Below, in pieces: positions 42,917 to 52,075 of a DNA stretch of 64,000 bases (the stretch's first letter is position 1; every line of letters begins with the position of its first letter). Under the pieces are notes generated by a model. The model saw only the letters and a list, made by a program, of their open reading frames with translations. It ran no database searches and was not told where the DNA came from. The DNA is from JACDAN01 sp036554945 (GTDB lineage Bacteria > Actinomycetota > Thermoleophilia > Gaiellales > Gaiellaceae). The stretch lies in NCBI GenBank assembly GCA_036554945.1, contig DATBMH010000044.1, positions 8,877 to 72,876 of the forward strand, read 5' to 3'. The translations under genes and the position numbers were made by a program.

Positions 42917-42920
<4 letters not shown>
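42177..42920 (-). CDS. GntR/HutC-family regulator of amino-sugar genes (NagR/DasR-like)
   Basis: The 247-residue regulator has a GntR winged helix (about 5-70; AIPSERQLSVDLGFSRLTVRAALDDLVREGYLVRRRGAGTFV) and a UTRA effector domain (about 90-235; RLRYADRETMAIETLHVRESLVPGL). DasR and NagR, of the same architecture, sense GlcN-6-P or GlcNAc-6-P. Four matching operators flank its own operon and the two target operons. GTG 42920 overlaps the ATPase stop (GTGA). The C-terminus PVGVAAAGS is nearly identical to that of the ATPase. Confidence 0.88.
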
Positions 42921-44092
<1,172 letters not shown>

Positions 44093-44098
44093 CGAGGG

Positions 44099-44110
44099 CT
44101 GACAATACCA
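44099..44110. promoter_or_regulatory. GntR operator 3 (degenerate), overlaps -10 of the ATPase gene
   Basis: On the minus strand the sequence is TGGTATTGTCAG, matching one full half and the centre of TGGTATTGACCA. The TATTGT within it is the likely -10 box for the ATPase-GntR operon, so binding would give autoregulation. Confidence 0.5.
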
Positions 44111-44133
44111 CTAGCTCCCGGCAGCGTCGAAAA

Positions 44134-44145
44134 TGGTATTGACCA
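44134..44145. promoter_or_regulatory. GntR operator 4, TGGTATTGACCA
   Basis: TGGTATTGACCA is an inverted repeat of TGGT/ACCA arms. It lies in the -35 region of the murQ promoter, whose -10 TACACT begins 18 bases downstream, so repressor binding would block RNA polymerase. Its centre is 35 bases from operator 3. Confidence 0.65.
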
Positions 44146-44162
44146 CCTGGCGCCGGAGCGCG

Positions 44163-44168
44163 TACACT
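44163..44168 (+). promoter_or_regulatory. -10 hexamer TACACT for the murQ operon
   Basis: TACACT ends eight bases before the TTG at 44177 with no SD sequence, suggesting a leaderless or nearly leaderless transcript. Operator 4 covers the matching -35 position. Confidence 0.5.
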
Positions 44169-44176
44169 CAGCGAAC

Positions 44177-45037
44177 TTGAGCGACGGCGTGGAAACCGAG
44201 TACGACCTTCGGACGACCGCCGAGCTGGTCGACCTGATCAACCGGCGCGAGGCCACCGTTCCCTCTGCGGTTCGCATCGCGGCGCCGGCGATCATCCGCG
44301 TCGTCGATTCGGTGGTCGAGCGACTCGCGCGAGGTGGGCGCCTGATCTACGTCGGCGCCGGGTCGTCCGGACGGCTCGCCGAGCTTGACGCGTCCGAGTG
44401 CGTGACGACGTTCGGCGTCGACGAGGTCGTCGCCGTCGTCGCAGGCGGGCTCACGGCCTCCCCGCTCGACGCGGCCGCCGCCGAGGACGACAAGCACGCG
44501 GGCGCCGCCGACCTCCGCGAGCTGGCGCCCACCGAGAACGACGTCGTCGTGGGCGTCAGCGCCAGCGGGAGCACGCCGTACGTCTCGGGCGCGCTGGAGA
44601 CCGCGCGGGCCGCCGGGTCGCACACGGTTGCGCTGGCCTGCAAGGTCGGCTCGTACCACGCGCTGCTGGCCGACGAGGCGATCGAGGTCGCCGTCGGTCC
44701 CGAGTTCCTCTCCGGTTCCACCCGGCTGAAGGCCGGCACAGCGCAGAAGCTCGTCCTGAACACGATCTCGACCGTCGCGATGATCCGGCTCGGCCGCGCC
44801 TACGGGAACCTGATGGTCGGCGCCGCGCCGGCGAACGACAAGCTCCGCGCGCGGCTGCACGACGTCGTCGCCGCCGCGACGGGCGCGCCCGACGACGAGG
44901 TCGAGCAGGCCCTCGAGGCCGCAGGCGGCGACGGCCGGGTCGCGGTGGTCGCCCTGCTGGCCGGTGTCGACGCGGAGACCGCAGCCGCCAGGCTTCGGAG
45001 CGCGCGCGGGAACGTGCGCAAGGCGGCGACCTCGTGA
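44177..45037 (+). CDS. murQ: N-acetylmuramic acid 6-phosphate etherase
   Basis: The 286-residue SIS-fold lyase splits D-lactate from MurNAc-6-P to give GlcNAc-6-P. It has RLIYVGAGSSGRLAELDASECVTTFG (Glu74 matching catalytic Glu83 of E. coli MurQ), AAEDD (Glu103, matching Glu114), GVSASGSTPYVSGAL and FLSGSTRLKAGTAQK. TTG 44177 is chosen from the -10 box; GTG 44189 is the alternative. It is first in the murQ-nagA-SIS operon, divergent from the ABC ATPase and GntR genes. Confidence 0.92.
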   Translation: MSDGVETEYDLRTTAELVDLINRREATVPSAVRIAAPAIIRVVDSVVERLARGGRLIYVGAGSSGRLAELDASECVTTFGVDEVVAVVAGGLTASPLDAAAAEDDKHAGAADLRELAPTENDVVVGVSASGSTPYVSGALETARAAGSHTVALACKVGSYHALLADEAIEVAVGPEFLSGSTRLKAGTAQKLVLNTISTVAMIRLGRAYGNLMVGAAPANDKLRARLHDVVAAATGAPDDEVEQALEAAGGDGRVAVVALLAGVDAETAAARLRSARGNVRKAATS

Positions 45038-46125
45038 GGCTCCGGGTCGAGGCAGCGCTGGTCGACGGCGAGCTCGTCCCTGGGGACGTCGAGATCGCCG
45101 ACGGCCGGATCGCGGCGCACGGCCTCGCGTCGCGGAACGGGCGTGGCATCGCAGCGCCGGGCTTCGTCGACATCCAGGTGAACGGCTTCGGCGGAGTCGA
45201 TTTCCTCGACTCCGACACGGACGGCTACCGCCGCGCCGGCGAGGCGCTGCTCGAGACCGGCGTCACCGGCTATCTCCCCACCTTCATCACGACGCCCGAG
45301 GACCAGCTCCACGCCGCGATCCGCGAGGTGCCCGTCCAGACGAACGGCGGCCCGCGCATCCTCGGCATCCACCTGGAAGGCCCTTTCCTCGCGCCTTCCC
45401 GCCTCGGCACGCATCCTCCCCTGGCGCGCCGAGATCCCGATCCGGCCCTGCTCGTGCGACTGCTCGAGTCCGGGCGGATCCGAATGGTGACGCTCGCGCC
45501 GGAGCTCCCCGGCGCCGAAGCCCTGGTCGACGTCCTGCTCGGGCGCGGCGTCACCGTCTCGCTCGGGCATACCGACGCCACGGCCGGCGAGGCCAACGCG
45601 GCGTTCGAGGCGGGCGTCCGGACCGTGACGCACCTCTTCAACGCGATGCGCCCGTTCGGCCACCGCGACCCCGGGATCGCCGGCGCCGCGCTCGCCCGTC
45701 CGGACGTGATCGTCCAGATCATCCTCGACGGGATCCACCTCGCGCCCGAGACGGCCAGGCTCGTCTGGAGCGCCGCCGCCGGACGCGTCGCTCTCGTGAC
45801 CGACGCCGTCGCCGGCGCCGGCCTGGACGACGGCTCGTACAGCCTCGGCGGGTTCGAGGTGAAGATCCGCGACGGGATCGCCCGCGGGCCCGACGGCGTG
45901 CTCGCGGGAAGCTCGCTGACCATGCTCGAGGCGGTCCGCAACCTGCACGCGCTCGGGGTCCCCCTCAGCAGCGCCCTCAACGCGGCGTCGGCGGTACCGG
46001 CCCGCGTGATCGGCGAGCCGGCGGCCGGCCTGGTGCCGGGCGCTCCCGCCGACGTGGTGATCGTCGACGACAACCTGGTCGTCGAGCGCGTCCTGGTCGG
46101 GGGGCGCGAGCGTGTCGTTGCCTGA
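45034..46125 (+). CDS. nagA: N-acetylglucosamine-6-phosphate deacetylase
   Basis: The 363-residue amidohydrolase removes acetate from GlcNAc-6-P, the MurQ product. Motifs are GFVDIQVNGFGG (45-54), metal ligand Glu115 in HLEGPFL, His179 in LGHTDA, His200 in THLFNAM, DGIHL (233-237) and catalytic Asp257 in VTDA. GTG 45034 overlaps the murQ stop (GTGA). It is shorter than the E. coli enzyme at the N-terminus but keeps all ligands. Confidence 0.94.
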   Translation: MRLRVEAALVDGELVPGDVEIADGRIAAHGLASRNGRGIAAPGFVDIQVNGFGGVDFLDSDTDGYRRAGEALLETGVTGYLPTFITTPEDQLHAAIREVPVQTNGGPRILGIHLEGPFLAPSRLGTHPPLARRDPDPALLVRLLESGRIRMVTLAPELPGAEALVDVLLGRGVTVSLGHTDATAGEANAAFEAGVRTVTHLFNAMRPFGHRDPGIAGAALARPDVIVQIILDGIHLAPETARLVWSAAAGRVALVTDAVAGAGLDDGSYSLGGFEVKIRDGIARGPDGVLAGSSLTMLEAVRNLHALGVPLSSALNAASAVPARVIGEPAAGLVPGAPADVVIVDDNLVVERVLVGGRERVVA

Positions 46126-47191
46126 GGCGGTCGCGCCGGAACCCCAGGGCGGCGAGACGTTCCTCGCGGAGATCCGCGACCAGCCTGCCGCACTGACCCG
46201 GCTGCTCGAGCGAGGCGGCGAGTTCGAGCGGGTCGCGGCGCTGATGCACCGGCGCAACGCGCGGACGATCCGGATGGTCGGGCACGGCTCGTCCGACAAC
46301 GCCGCGTCCTACGGTGTGTACGCGTTCGGCCTTCTGCCCCGGTGGACCGCGTTCCGCGACTCCATCTCGCTGAGCGTCAACTACGGGATGCGGCTGGACC
46401 TGACCGGCTGCACGGTGCTCGCGCTGTCGCAGTCCGGCCGCACGCCCGACGTCCTCGAGTACGTCGACCGGGCCCGCCGCTCCGGCGCCCTGACGGTCGC
46501 GATCACGAACGAGCCCGACTCCGAGCTCGGAGCGACCGCCGAGGCGGTGCTTCCGCTCGAGGCCGGCAGCGAGCGGGCGGTGGCGGCGACGAAGACCTAC
46601 CTGAACCAGGTCGCGGCGCTCGCGCTGCTCGCGGCGCACGCGGCCGGCAGGGGCCGGCAGTACGCGGGCGGCGTCCGGCTCGTCTCCGAGGAGCTCGACG
46701 GCCTCGTCCCGGACCTCGAGCGCCGGGTCCTGCCGCTCGCCGCCTCGTTCGCGTTCACGGGCCGGATGTTCGTCATCGGCCGCGGGCCGGAGTTCGCGAC
46801 GGCCCGCGAGATCGCGCTGAAGCTCCTCGAGACGACGCGGATCGCCGCGGAGCCCTTGACCGCGACCGATCTCGCCCATGGCCCGGTGGCCGCGTTGGAT
46901 CCCCTCTTCCCGGTCTGGGCCGTGGCCTCCGAGGACGAGACCCTGCCCGCGGTCCTCGAGGCGGCGGAGCGAACCCGGGCGATGGGCGCCGCCCTCATCG
47001 CGAGCGGCAGCGCGGCCGGCCGGGTCCAGGGCGCCGAGTACGTGCTGCCCGTGCCCGACCTCGGCTCGCGCCTCCTGAGCCCGCTCCTCTCGGTCGTCCC
47101 CGGCCAGCTCTTCGCGTGGGCGCTCGCCCGTGCCAAGGGCCTCGACCCGGACCGGCCGCGCGGCCTCACCAAGGTCACGCTCGCCCGCTGA
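46112..47191 (+). CDS. SIS-domain glucosamine-6-phosphate deaminase/isomerase (NagB-II/GlmS-like)
   Basis: The 359-residue protein has two SIS domains like the isomerase half of GlmS. They read RMVGHGSSDNAASYG, LALSQSGRTPDVLEYV and AATKTYLNQVAAL, then FVIGRGPEFATAREIALKLLETTRIAAEPLTATDLAHGPVA. No glutaminase domain is present, so it should run in the catabolic direction from GlcN-6-P to fructose-6-P. It overlaps nagA by 14 bases and completes the pathway. Confidence 0.88.
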   Translation: MSLPEAVAPEPQGGETFLAEIRDQPAALTRLLERGGEFERVAALMHRRNARTIRMVGHGSSDNAASYGVYAFGLLPRWTAFRDSISLSVNYGMRLDLTGCTVLALSQSGRTPDVLEYVDRARRSGALTVAITNEPDSELGATAEAVLPLEAGSERAVAATKTYLNQVAALALLAAHAAGRGRQYAGGVRLVSEELDGLVPDLERRVLPLAASFAFTGRMFVIGRGPEFATAREIALKLLETTRIAAEPLTATDLAHGPVAALDPLFPVWAVASEDETLPAVLEAAERTRAMGAALIASGSAAGRVQGAEYVLPVPDLGSRLLSPLLSVVPGQLFAWALARAKGLDPDRPRGLTKVTLAR

Positions 47192-47248
47192 CGGCGTTTC
47201 CTCCGCCTGGTTCGGGGAAGGAGCGAACCGAGCAAACGGAGGTGCCAG

Positions 47249-47473
47249 ATGCCGAGCAAGAAGGCGAACGTCAAGAACGAGAAGCAGTACGAGGCACTCA
47301 AGGACAAGGGCATGTCGAAGGAGCGCGCGGCGAGGATCGCCAACTCGCCGGGCGCGTCGAGCCGCGGCGGCAAGAAGTCCGGCTCGGGCTCGAGCTCCAG
47401 CCAGGGCGGGACGACCGCCCAGAAGAAGGCTGCCGGCCGCAAGGGCGGCAAGGCGACGGCGAAGAAGCGCTAG
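47249..47473 (+). CDS. Small lysine-rich DUF7218-like protein
   Basis: The 74-residue basic protein has KNEKQYEALKDKGMSKERAARIANSPGASSRGGK in its first half. A Ser/Gly linker follows, then an AAGRKGGKATAKKR tail like those of histone-like proteins. The N-terminal part resembles a small actinobacterial family of unknown function, and nucleic-acid binding is likely from charge. A CGGAGGTG Shine-Dalgarno precedes the ATG. Its stop overlaps the convergent flavoprotein gene by four bases. Confidence 0.78.
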   Translation: MPSKKANVKNEKQYEALKDKGMSKERAARIANSPGASSRGGKKSGSGSSSSQGGTTAQKKAAGRKGGKATAKKR

Positions 47474-48960
47474 GCCAGGAGGGGGGCGACGAGGAGCTCC
47501 AGCTCCCGCCGGTACGGCTCCTCGTCGAACGCGCGCACCGGGTGCGGGTCGAGCTCGCGCTCCTCGAGCTCCCCGTCCCGGCGCACGTAGACCGCGGGGT
47601 AGATCTCGCCCCGCCCGTCCATCTCCACGGCGACGGCGACACCGTCTGGCGGGCCTTCGTCGACGAAGTGCTCGAGCGGCAGGACGCCTTCGTCGCGGAG
47701 CCCCGCCGAGCCGTCGACGGACACGACACGGGCGAGGTAGCCCTTCTGGATCCAGACCTCGGGGCCGCGCGCCAGCTCGTCGAGGAGCAGCGGGACGACC
47801 TGGTCGCTCTGGAGTTGCGGGCGCTCCTGCTCGACCCCCAGGCGCTCGGCGATGTGCCGGGCCACGATCCGGGCGTTGTACCGGAAGCCGTTCACGGAGG
47901 ACGAGTTCGGCGCGACGCCGTGCTTCTGGAGCCCGCGCGCAGCGATCGTGATGTTCCCGGCGAAGAAGATCCCCGGGACCGAGACGCTCTCCCAGAAGCG
48001 CGTCATCGCCGGGACGCGGTCGTTGATCACCGTCACCACGCCGAGCTCGCGGAGATCGCCGAGCGGCGCCTTGAAGCCGGTGGCGAGGATCACCTCGTCG
48101 GCCGAGAACGAGAGCCGGCCGTCCCAGCTCGTGGCGTCCGCGATCACGCGGAGACCGTCCGGGGCGCGCTCGATCCCGGCGATCGCCCCGTCGACCACGT
48201 TCGTCCCGGGACTGCCGCGGACGTACTCCTCGTACGGCTGGAGGTAGCGGACGCGCAGCGGCGACATCGCGAGCACCGAGATGTCGACCGGCCGCGGTGA
48301 GACGAGCGTCAGCTCGCGCGCCCAGGGCAGCAGCCCGTACGCGAGCTCGAACCCGGAGTTGCGCTTGCCGATGATCACGATCCGCTTGTCCCGGTAGGAC
48401 GACGCCGGTCCGGTCTCCACGTAGTGCGTGGCGTGCTCGGCGCCCTTCAGCGGCGGCGACCACGGCTCGGTCATCCCGACCGCGAAGACGGCGAAGCGGC
48501 AGCGGTACTCGCCGTCCGTCGTCTCGAGGACGAACCGGTCGCCCTCCCTGCGCGTCCCGGTCCACCGGCAGCCGTACCTCGCCCTGATCCCGGTGCGCTC
48601 GGCGAACTCGGCGATCCCGGCCTCCATCTCGTGCCGGGCCGGCACGTCGAACGTCCGGTCCATCTGACCCGCGACGAGCCCGCGCGCCTCCGGCTCCTCG
48701 GCGATCAGGCTGTTGTGGTCGTAGCACTCGTACTCGCGCGACCGCCGCTCGAACGGCGCGTCGGGCTTCGTCCAGCTGATCAGCCGCTCGAAGACCGGGA
48801 ACCGGCGGAACATGCCCGCCGGCGCGTCGTCCGCCGAGAGGAGGGCGTGATCGACGCCGGCCCGCGTCAGGCTGTAGCTGGTCTGGAGGCCCGCCGGCCC
48901 GGTGCCGACGACGACCACGTCGTAGTCACCCGGCGGGAAGGGGCTCAGGAGGTCTTCCAT
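47470..48960 (-). CDS. FAD/NAD(P)-binding oxidoreductase (flavin monooxygenase-like)
   Basis: The 496-residue enzyme has two Rossmann motifs: VVVVGTGPAGLQTSYSL near residue 17 for FAD and IVIIGKRNSGFELAYGL near 193 for NAD(P). It also has the FMO/thioredoxin-reductase-like segment ILATGF and a late GIFFAGNITIAARGLQKHG. A C-terminal domain of about 120 residues has no recognised fold. The substrate is unknown. Its start overlaps the cNMP-binding gene by 16 bases, linking it to a regulatory domain. Confidence 0.82.
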   Translation of the reverse strand: MEDLLSPFPPGDYDVVVVGTGPAGLQTSYSLTRAGVDHALLSADDAPAGMFRRFPVFERLISWTKPDAPFERRSREYECYDHNSLIAEEPEARGLVAGQMDRTFDVPARHEMEAGIAEFAERTGIRARYGCRWTGTRREGDRFVLETTDGEYRCRFAVFAVGMTEPWSPPLKGAEHATHYVETGPASSYRDKRIVIIGKRNSGFELAYGLLPWARELTLVSPRPVDISVLAMSPLRVRYLQPYEEYVRGSPGTNVVDGAIAGIERAPDGLRVIADATSWDGRLSFSADEVILATGFKAPLGDLRELGVVTVINDRVPAMTRFWESVSVPGIFFAGNITIAARGLQKHGVAPNSSSVNGFRYNARIVARHIAERLGVEQERPQLQSDQVVPLLLDELARGPEVWIQKGYLARVVSVDGSAGLRDEGVLPLEHFVDEGPPDGVAVAVEMDGRGEIYPAVYVRRDGELEERELDPHPVRAFDEEPYRRELELLVAPLLA

Positions 48961-49361
48961 TCGGTCGTGTCCCGAAGGCGTCGCGCCTCGGCCTGGAGCA
49001 TCCGGTAGAGCACCCGCGGGTGCTCGAGCAGAAACGGCTGGAAGTCCGGCCCGGGGATGACGAGGCAGCGGAGCAGCGTCATCGCGACGATGTCGGCGTT
49101 CGGCGGCTCGCTCGTCAGCAGCGAGATCTCGCCGAAGAACTCGCCCGGCCCGAAGCGGGTGACCTCCTGGTCCCCGATCCGGACGACCGCCTCGCCGTCG
49201 AGGATCACGAACAGCCCCGAGCCGGTGAGGTTCCGCCGGAGGACGCGCTCGCCCTCCGGGAAGACCTCCTCCTCGAACCGGTGCGCGATGGACTCGAGCT
49301 GCGCCGGCGTCAGGTCCGCGAACAGCGAGAGGCGGGCGAGGACGTCCTGGACTTCAGCCAC
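48945..49361 (-). CDS. Stand-alone cyclic-nucleotide-binding domain protein
   Basis: The 138-residue protein is one CRP-type sensor domain: LSLFADLTPAQLESIAHRF, VLDGEAVVRIG, a phosphate cassette-like FGPGEFFGEISLL and PNADIVAMTLLRCLVI. No DNA-binding helix follows. The usual Arg of the phosphate cassette is Asn or Ala (PPNADIVA), so cNMP binding is uncertain. It overlaps both the EamA gene upstream and the flavoprotein gene downstream and probably regulates or scaffolds the latter. Confidence 0.8.
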   Translation of the reverse strand: MAEVQDVLARLSLFADLTPAQLESIAHRFEEEVFPEGERVLRRNLTGSGLFVILDGEAVVRIGDQEVTRFGPGEFFGEISLLTSEPPNADIVAMTLLRCLVIPGPDFQPFLLEHPRVLYRMLQAEARRLRDTTEWKTS

Positions 49362-50292
49362 GCGCCGAGCTTAATTCGGGCTCGGGCTGTCGTTCGACCT
49401 CTGCCGCCGGCACCTGCTCCTTCTCCCTGCTCCTGCTGACCATGAGCGCGACGCCGACGACGATCGCCGCGCCGGCCACGAGCGTCCGCACGGTGATCAC
49501 CTCGTCGTTGAACGCCCAGCCCAGGAGGACGGCGATCACCGGGTTGACGTAGGCGTATGTCGACACCGTCGAGGCGGGCACGGTCTTCAGCAGCCAGACG
49601 TACGCGCTGAAGCCGATGAACGAGCCGACGACGACCATGTACGCGATCGCGAGCACCGCGTCGCTCGAGACCGTGACGTTGTTCCACTCCCCGAGCAGGC
49701 CGCCGAGGATCGCGAGGAGGATCCCGCCCGCGAGCATCCCCATCCCCGCGCCGAGGAGCGTGTCCTTCGGCAGCGCCGAGCGCTGCGAGTGGATCGAGCC
49801 CGCCGACCAGGCGAGGGCGCCGAGGACGATCGCCAGCGCGCCGATCGGCTTCGCGCCCGCCTCGCCGGACGGGTCGACGAGCAGCGCGAGCCCCGCGAAG
49901 GCGACGACGAGGCCGACGATCGCGCGGGTTCCCATGCGCTCGCCGAGGAAGATCCAGGCGAGGATGCCCATCCAGAGCGGGATCGTCCCGACCAGCAGCG
50001 CCGCGATCCCAGAGGGCACGTCCTGCTGCGCCCACGCGAGCAGTCCGTGGCCGAGCAGGAAGAGCGCGCCGCCGAAGACGAAGGCCGCGCGCCACTGCGC
50101 CCAGCCCAGGGGCTCGTGCTCGCGGCGCCGGATGGCCAGCACCCAGAGGAGAACGAGTGCGCCGGCGGCCAGGTGGCGGAGCGACATGGCGACGAACGGC
50201 GGAACGTCGCGGACGACCACGGCGATCGCGAGGAACGTCGAGCCCCAGACGACGTAGACCGTGCCGAGCGCTGCCCAGACCCTCAGACGCAT
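49354..50292 (-). CDS. EamA family (DMT) transporter
   Basis: From ATG 50292 the protein has 312 residues and ten membrane helices as two EamA repeats. Landmarks are VYVVWGSTFLAIAVVVRDVPPF, MSLRHLAAGALVLLW, LVGTIPLWMGILAWIFLGERM and YAYVNPVIAVLLGWAFNDEV. It probably exports an amino acid or metabolite. It begins the three-gene operon with the cNMP-domain protein and the flavoprotein. Confidence 0.9.
   Translation of the reverse strand: MRLRVWAALGTVYVVWGSTFLAIAVVVRDVPPFVAMSLRHLAAGALVLLWVLAIRRREHEPLGWAQWRAAFVFGGALFLLGHGLLAWAQQDVPSGIAALLVGTIPLWMGILAWIFLGERMGTRAIVGLVVAFAGLALLVDPSGEAGAKPIGALAIVLGALAWSAGSIHSQRSALPKDTLLGAGMGMLAGGILLAILGGLLGEWNNVTVSSDAVLAIAYMVVVGSFIGFSAYVWLLKTVPASTVSTYAYVNPVIAVLLGWAFNDEVITVRTLVAGAAIVVGVALMVSRSREKEQVPAAEVERQPEPELSSARG
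49368..49373 (-). promoter_or_regulatory. Internal -10 hexamer TAAGCT before the cNMP-domain gene
   Basis: On the minus strand TAAGCT ends six bases before GTG 49361 and lies inside the last codons of the EamA gene. It could give the cNMP-domain and flavoprotein genes a separate leaderless transcript. Confidence 0.35.
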
Positions 50293-50347
50293 ACCTAAGT
50301 AGTAACGACCGCTGCTACGTTGACCTTTCCCGAGGCACGCCGCACCC

Positions 50348-51211
50348 ATGCTCGACCGTCAGACGATCGAAGAGCGCCAGCGAGACCGGGCCGAAGCGCT
50401 CGAGGATCTCGCCAGGGCCAAACGCGAGCTCGCGCAGGCGGCCCGCCGCCTCGCCGAGCGCGAGCAGAAGCTCGCCGAGCGCGAGAAGCGGCTCGAGCAG
50501 CGGATGCACCGGATCGCCAAGAAGCTCGAGGCGCGGCGCGAGCGGCAGCACCGGCTCGCCGCGCTCCGGGCCAAGGTCACCGAGAACGAGCTGCTGAAGG
50601 GCCGGCAGAAGCGGAAGCAGTCCGAGATCGACCGCGGCGAGAAACGGGTCTCCCGGCGCGAGGCCGAGCTCGAGCGCCGGAACGAGGAGCTCGAGGCGCG
50701 AACGGCGGAGCTGGAGGGCCGGGCCCAGGCGCTCGTCGCCCGCGAGGTCGAGCTCGACGCCCGTGACGGCGAGTCGGGCCGGCTCAACCAGGAGGCGACG
50801 ATGCTCCGGACCGGCCTCGCCGAGCGTGAGGAGGCCGTCACGGACCGCGAGCGGGAGCTCACGGCGCGTGAGGAGCGCACGGACGAGCTCGAGCGCGCCG
50901 TCGCGGAGCGCGAGGAGTCGCTCGCGGCCCAGCGCGAGGCGCTCGATGCGAAGCTCGACGATCTCGCGGCCCGCGAGAAGCGCCTCCGGAAGGACGAGGA
51001 GCGTCAACGGGTCGCGGCGGAGCGCCTCGAGCGCCACGCAGCCGACGTCGCCGAGCGCGAGCAGGCGCTCGCGCGGCTGGGTCAGAGCCTGCTGTCGCGG
51101 CGGAACGGCGAAGCCGTCCCGCTCGAGGAGGCCTCGACGGCGACGTTCGAGCAGGGCCTCGACGCGCTGAGCGCAGCCTCGCGCTCGAAGAGCCCCCAGG
51201 CGCCGGGTTAG
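50348..51211 (+). CDS. Long coiled-coil protein of unknown function
   Basis: The 287-residue protein is almost entirely helical from 5 to about 250. It is built of heptads rich in Glu, Arg, Leu and Ala with recurring AERE, AREV and EREE units, and ends in a short Ser-rich tail. No signal peptide or membrane helix is present. It could be a cytoskeletal or scaffold protein. TACGTT at 50316 lies 26 bases before the ATG, so this gene has a short leader. Confidence 0.7.
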   Translation: MLDRQTIEERQRDRAEALEDLARAKRELAQAARRLAEREQKLAEREKRLEQRMHRIAKKLEARRERQHRLAALRAKVTENELLKGRQKRKQSEIDRGEKRVSRREAELERRNEELEARTAELEGRAQALVAREVELDARDGESGRLNQEATMLRTGLAEREEAVTDRERELTAREERTDELERAVAEREESLAAQREALDAKLDDLAAREKRLRKDEERQRVAAERLERHAADVAEREQALARLGQSLLSRRNGEAVPLEEASTATFEQGLDALSAASRSKSPQAPG

Positions 51212-51250
51212 CCGCCGGCCACCCCGGGGTACCCCGGAGCCGTGGCAGTC

Positions 51251-51325
51251 ATGACCACGGTCTACGTCCTGGTGATCGCGGTCGGGATCGTGCTCTACAC
51301 GGTCATCGGCCTCGCCCACTGGTAG
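51251..51325 (+). CDS. 24-residue single-helix membrane peptide
   Basis: The frame ATG 51251 to TAG 51325 encodes 24 residues dominated by one hydrophobic helix (VYVLVIAVGIVLYTVIGLAHW). GTG 51242 would add three residues. GGAG at 51235 is a possible SD. It ends two bases before the DUF6766 gene and is likely cotranslated. Being short, it could be chance, but hydrophobicity, spacing and codon use favour a real small membrane protein. Confidence 0.5.
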   Translation: MTTVYVLVIAVGIVLYTVIGLAHW

Positions 51326-51327
51326 CG

Positions 51328-52002
51328 ATGCGCCGGTTCATCCGCGAGAACAGCCTCTCCCTCTTCTTCCTCGCGCTGTTCGTGCTCGCGCTCGTCGGCC
51401 AGTCCATCGCCGGCTACCACCTCTACAACGAGGAGCAGGCGGAGCACGGCCGGACCCTGACCGGCTACTTCCGCTACCTCGTCTCGTCGGACTTCGGCGC
51501 CGACACGCTCGAGAACTGGCAGTCGGAGTGGCTGCAGTTCTGGCTCTTCGCCCTCGCGACGGTCTGGCTGATCCAGAAGGGCTCGAACGAGTCGAAGGCG
51601 CCGGGCGACCAGGGCCTCGAGCACGACGCGCAGCAGAAGGTCAAGGGTCATGCGCCCGAGAACGCCCCGCGGTGGGCGAAGGCGAGGGACTGGCGCCTCG
51701 GCATCTACTCGTGGTCCTTCACGATCGTGATGGGCACGATCTTCCTCGCGACCTGGTTCGGTCAGTCCGTCGCGAGCTGGAACGTCTACAACGACGAGCA
51801 GTCCGCCCACGACCAGGCGAGCGTGTCGTGGCTCGAGTACGTCGCCTCCGCGGACTTCTGGGAGCGGACGCTTCAGAACTGGCAGTCCGAGTTCCTCGCG
51901 GTCGGGACGATGGCCGTGCTGACGATCTACCTCCGCCAGCGGGGCTCCCCGGAGTCCAAGCCCGTCGGCGCGCCGCACGCCGAGACCGGCAGCTCGGGCT
52001 AG
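51328..52002 (+). CDS. DUF6766 family membrane protein with internal duplication
   Basis: The 224-residue protein consists of two homologous halves. LALVGQSIAGYHLYNEEQ...DTLENWQSEWLQFWLFALATVWLIQKGSNESK (about 20-92) aligns with ATWFGQSVASWNVYNDEQ...RTLQNWQSEFLAVGTMAVLTIYLRQRGSPESK (about 145-216). Each half has two membrane helices flanking a conserved ENWQSE/QNWQSE loop. The function is unknown. The 24-residue membrane peptide immediately upstream may be a subunit. Confidence 0.78.
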   Translation: MRRFIRENSLSLFFLALFVLALVGQSIAGYHLYNEEQAEHGRTLTGYFRYLVSSDFGADTLENWQSEWLQFWLFALATVWLIQKGSNESKAPGDQGLEHDAQQKVKGHAPENAPRWAKARDWRLGIYSWSFTIVMGTIFLATWFGQSVASWNVYNDEQSAHDQASVSWLEYVASADFWERTLQNWQSEFLAVGTMAVLTIYLRQRGSPESKPVGAPHAETGSSG

Positions 52003-52075
52003 GGGTTTCGTACGCGCGGAGGCGGGTACCCCTTAGTCGCGCGAAAGTCGTACGAGGTGGGGTCTCAAATCCGGT

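Noticed and set aside
45977..48727. A 916-codon minus-strand frame across the SIS and flavoprotein genes
   Set aside because: It is mostly antisense to the SIS gene and out of frame with the flavoprotein. There is no recognisable domain.
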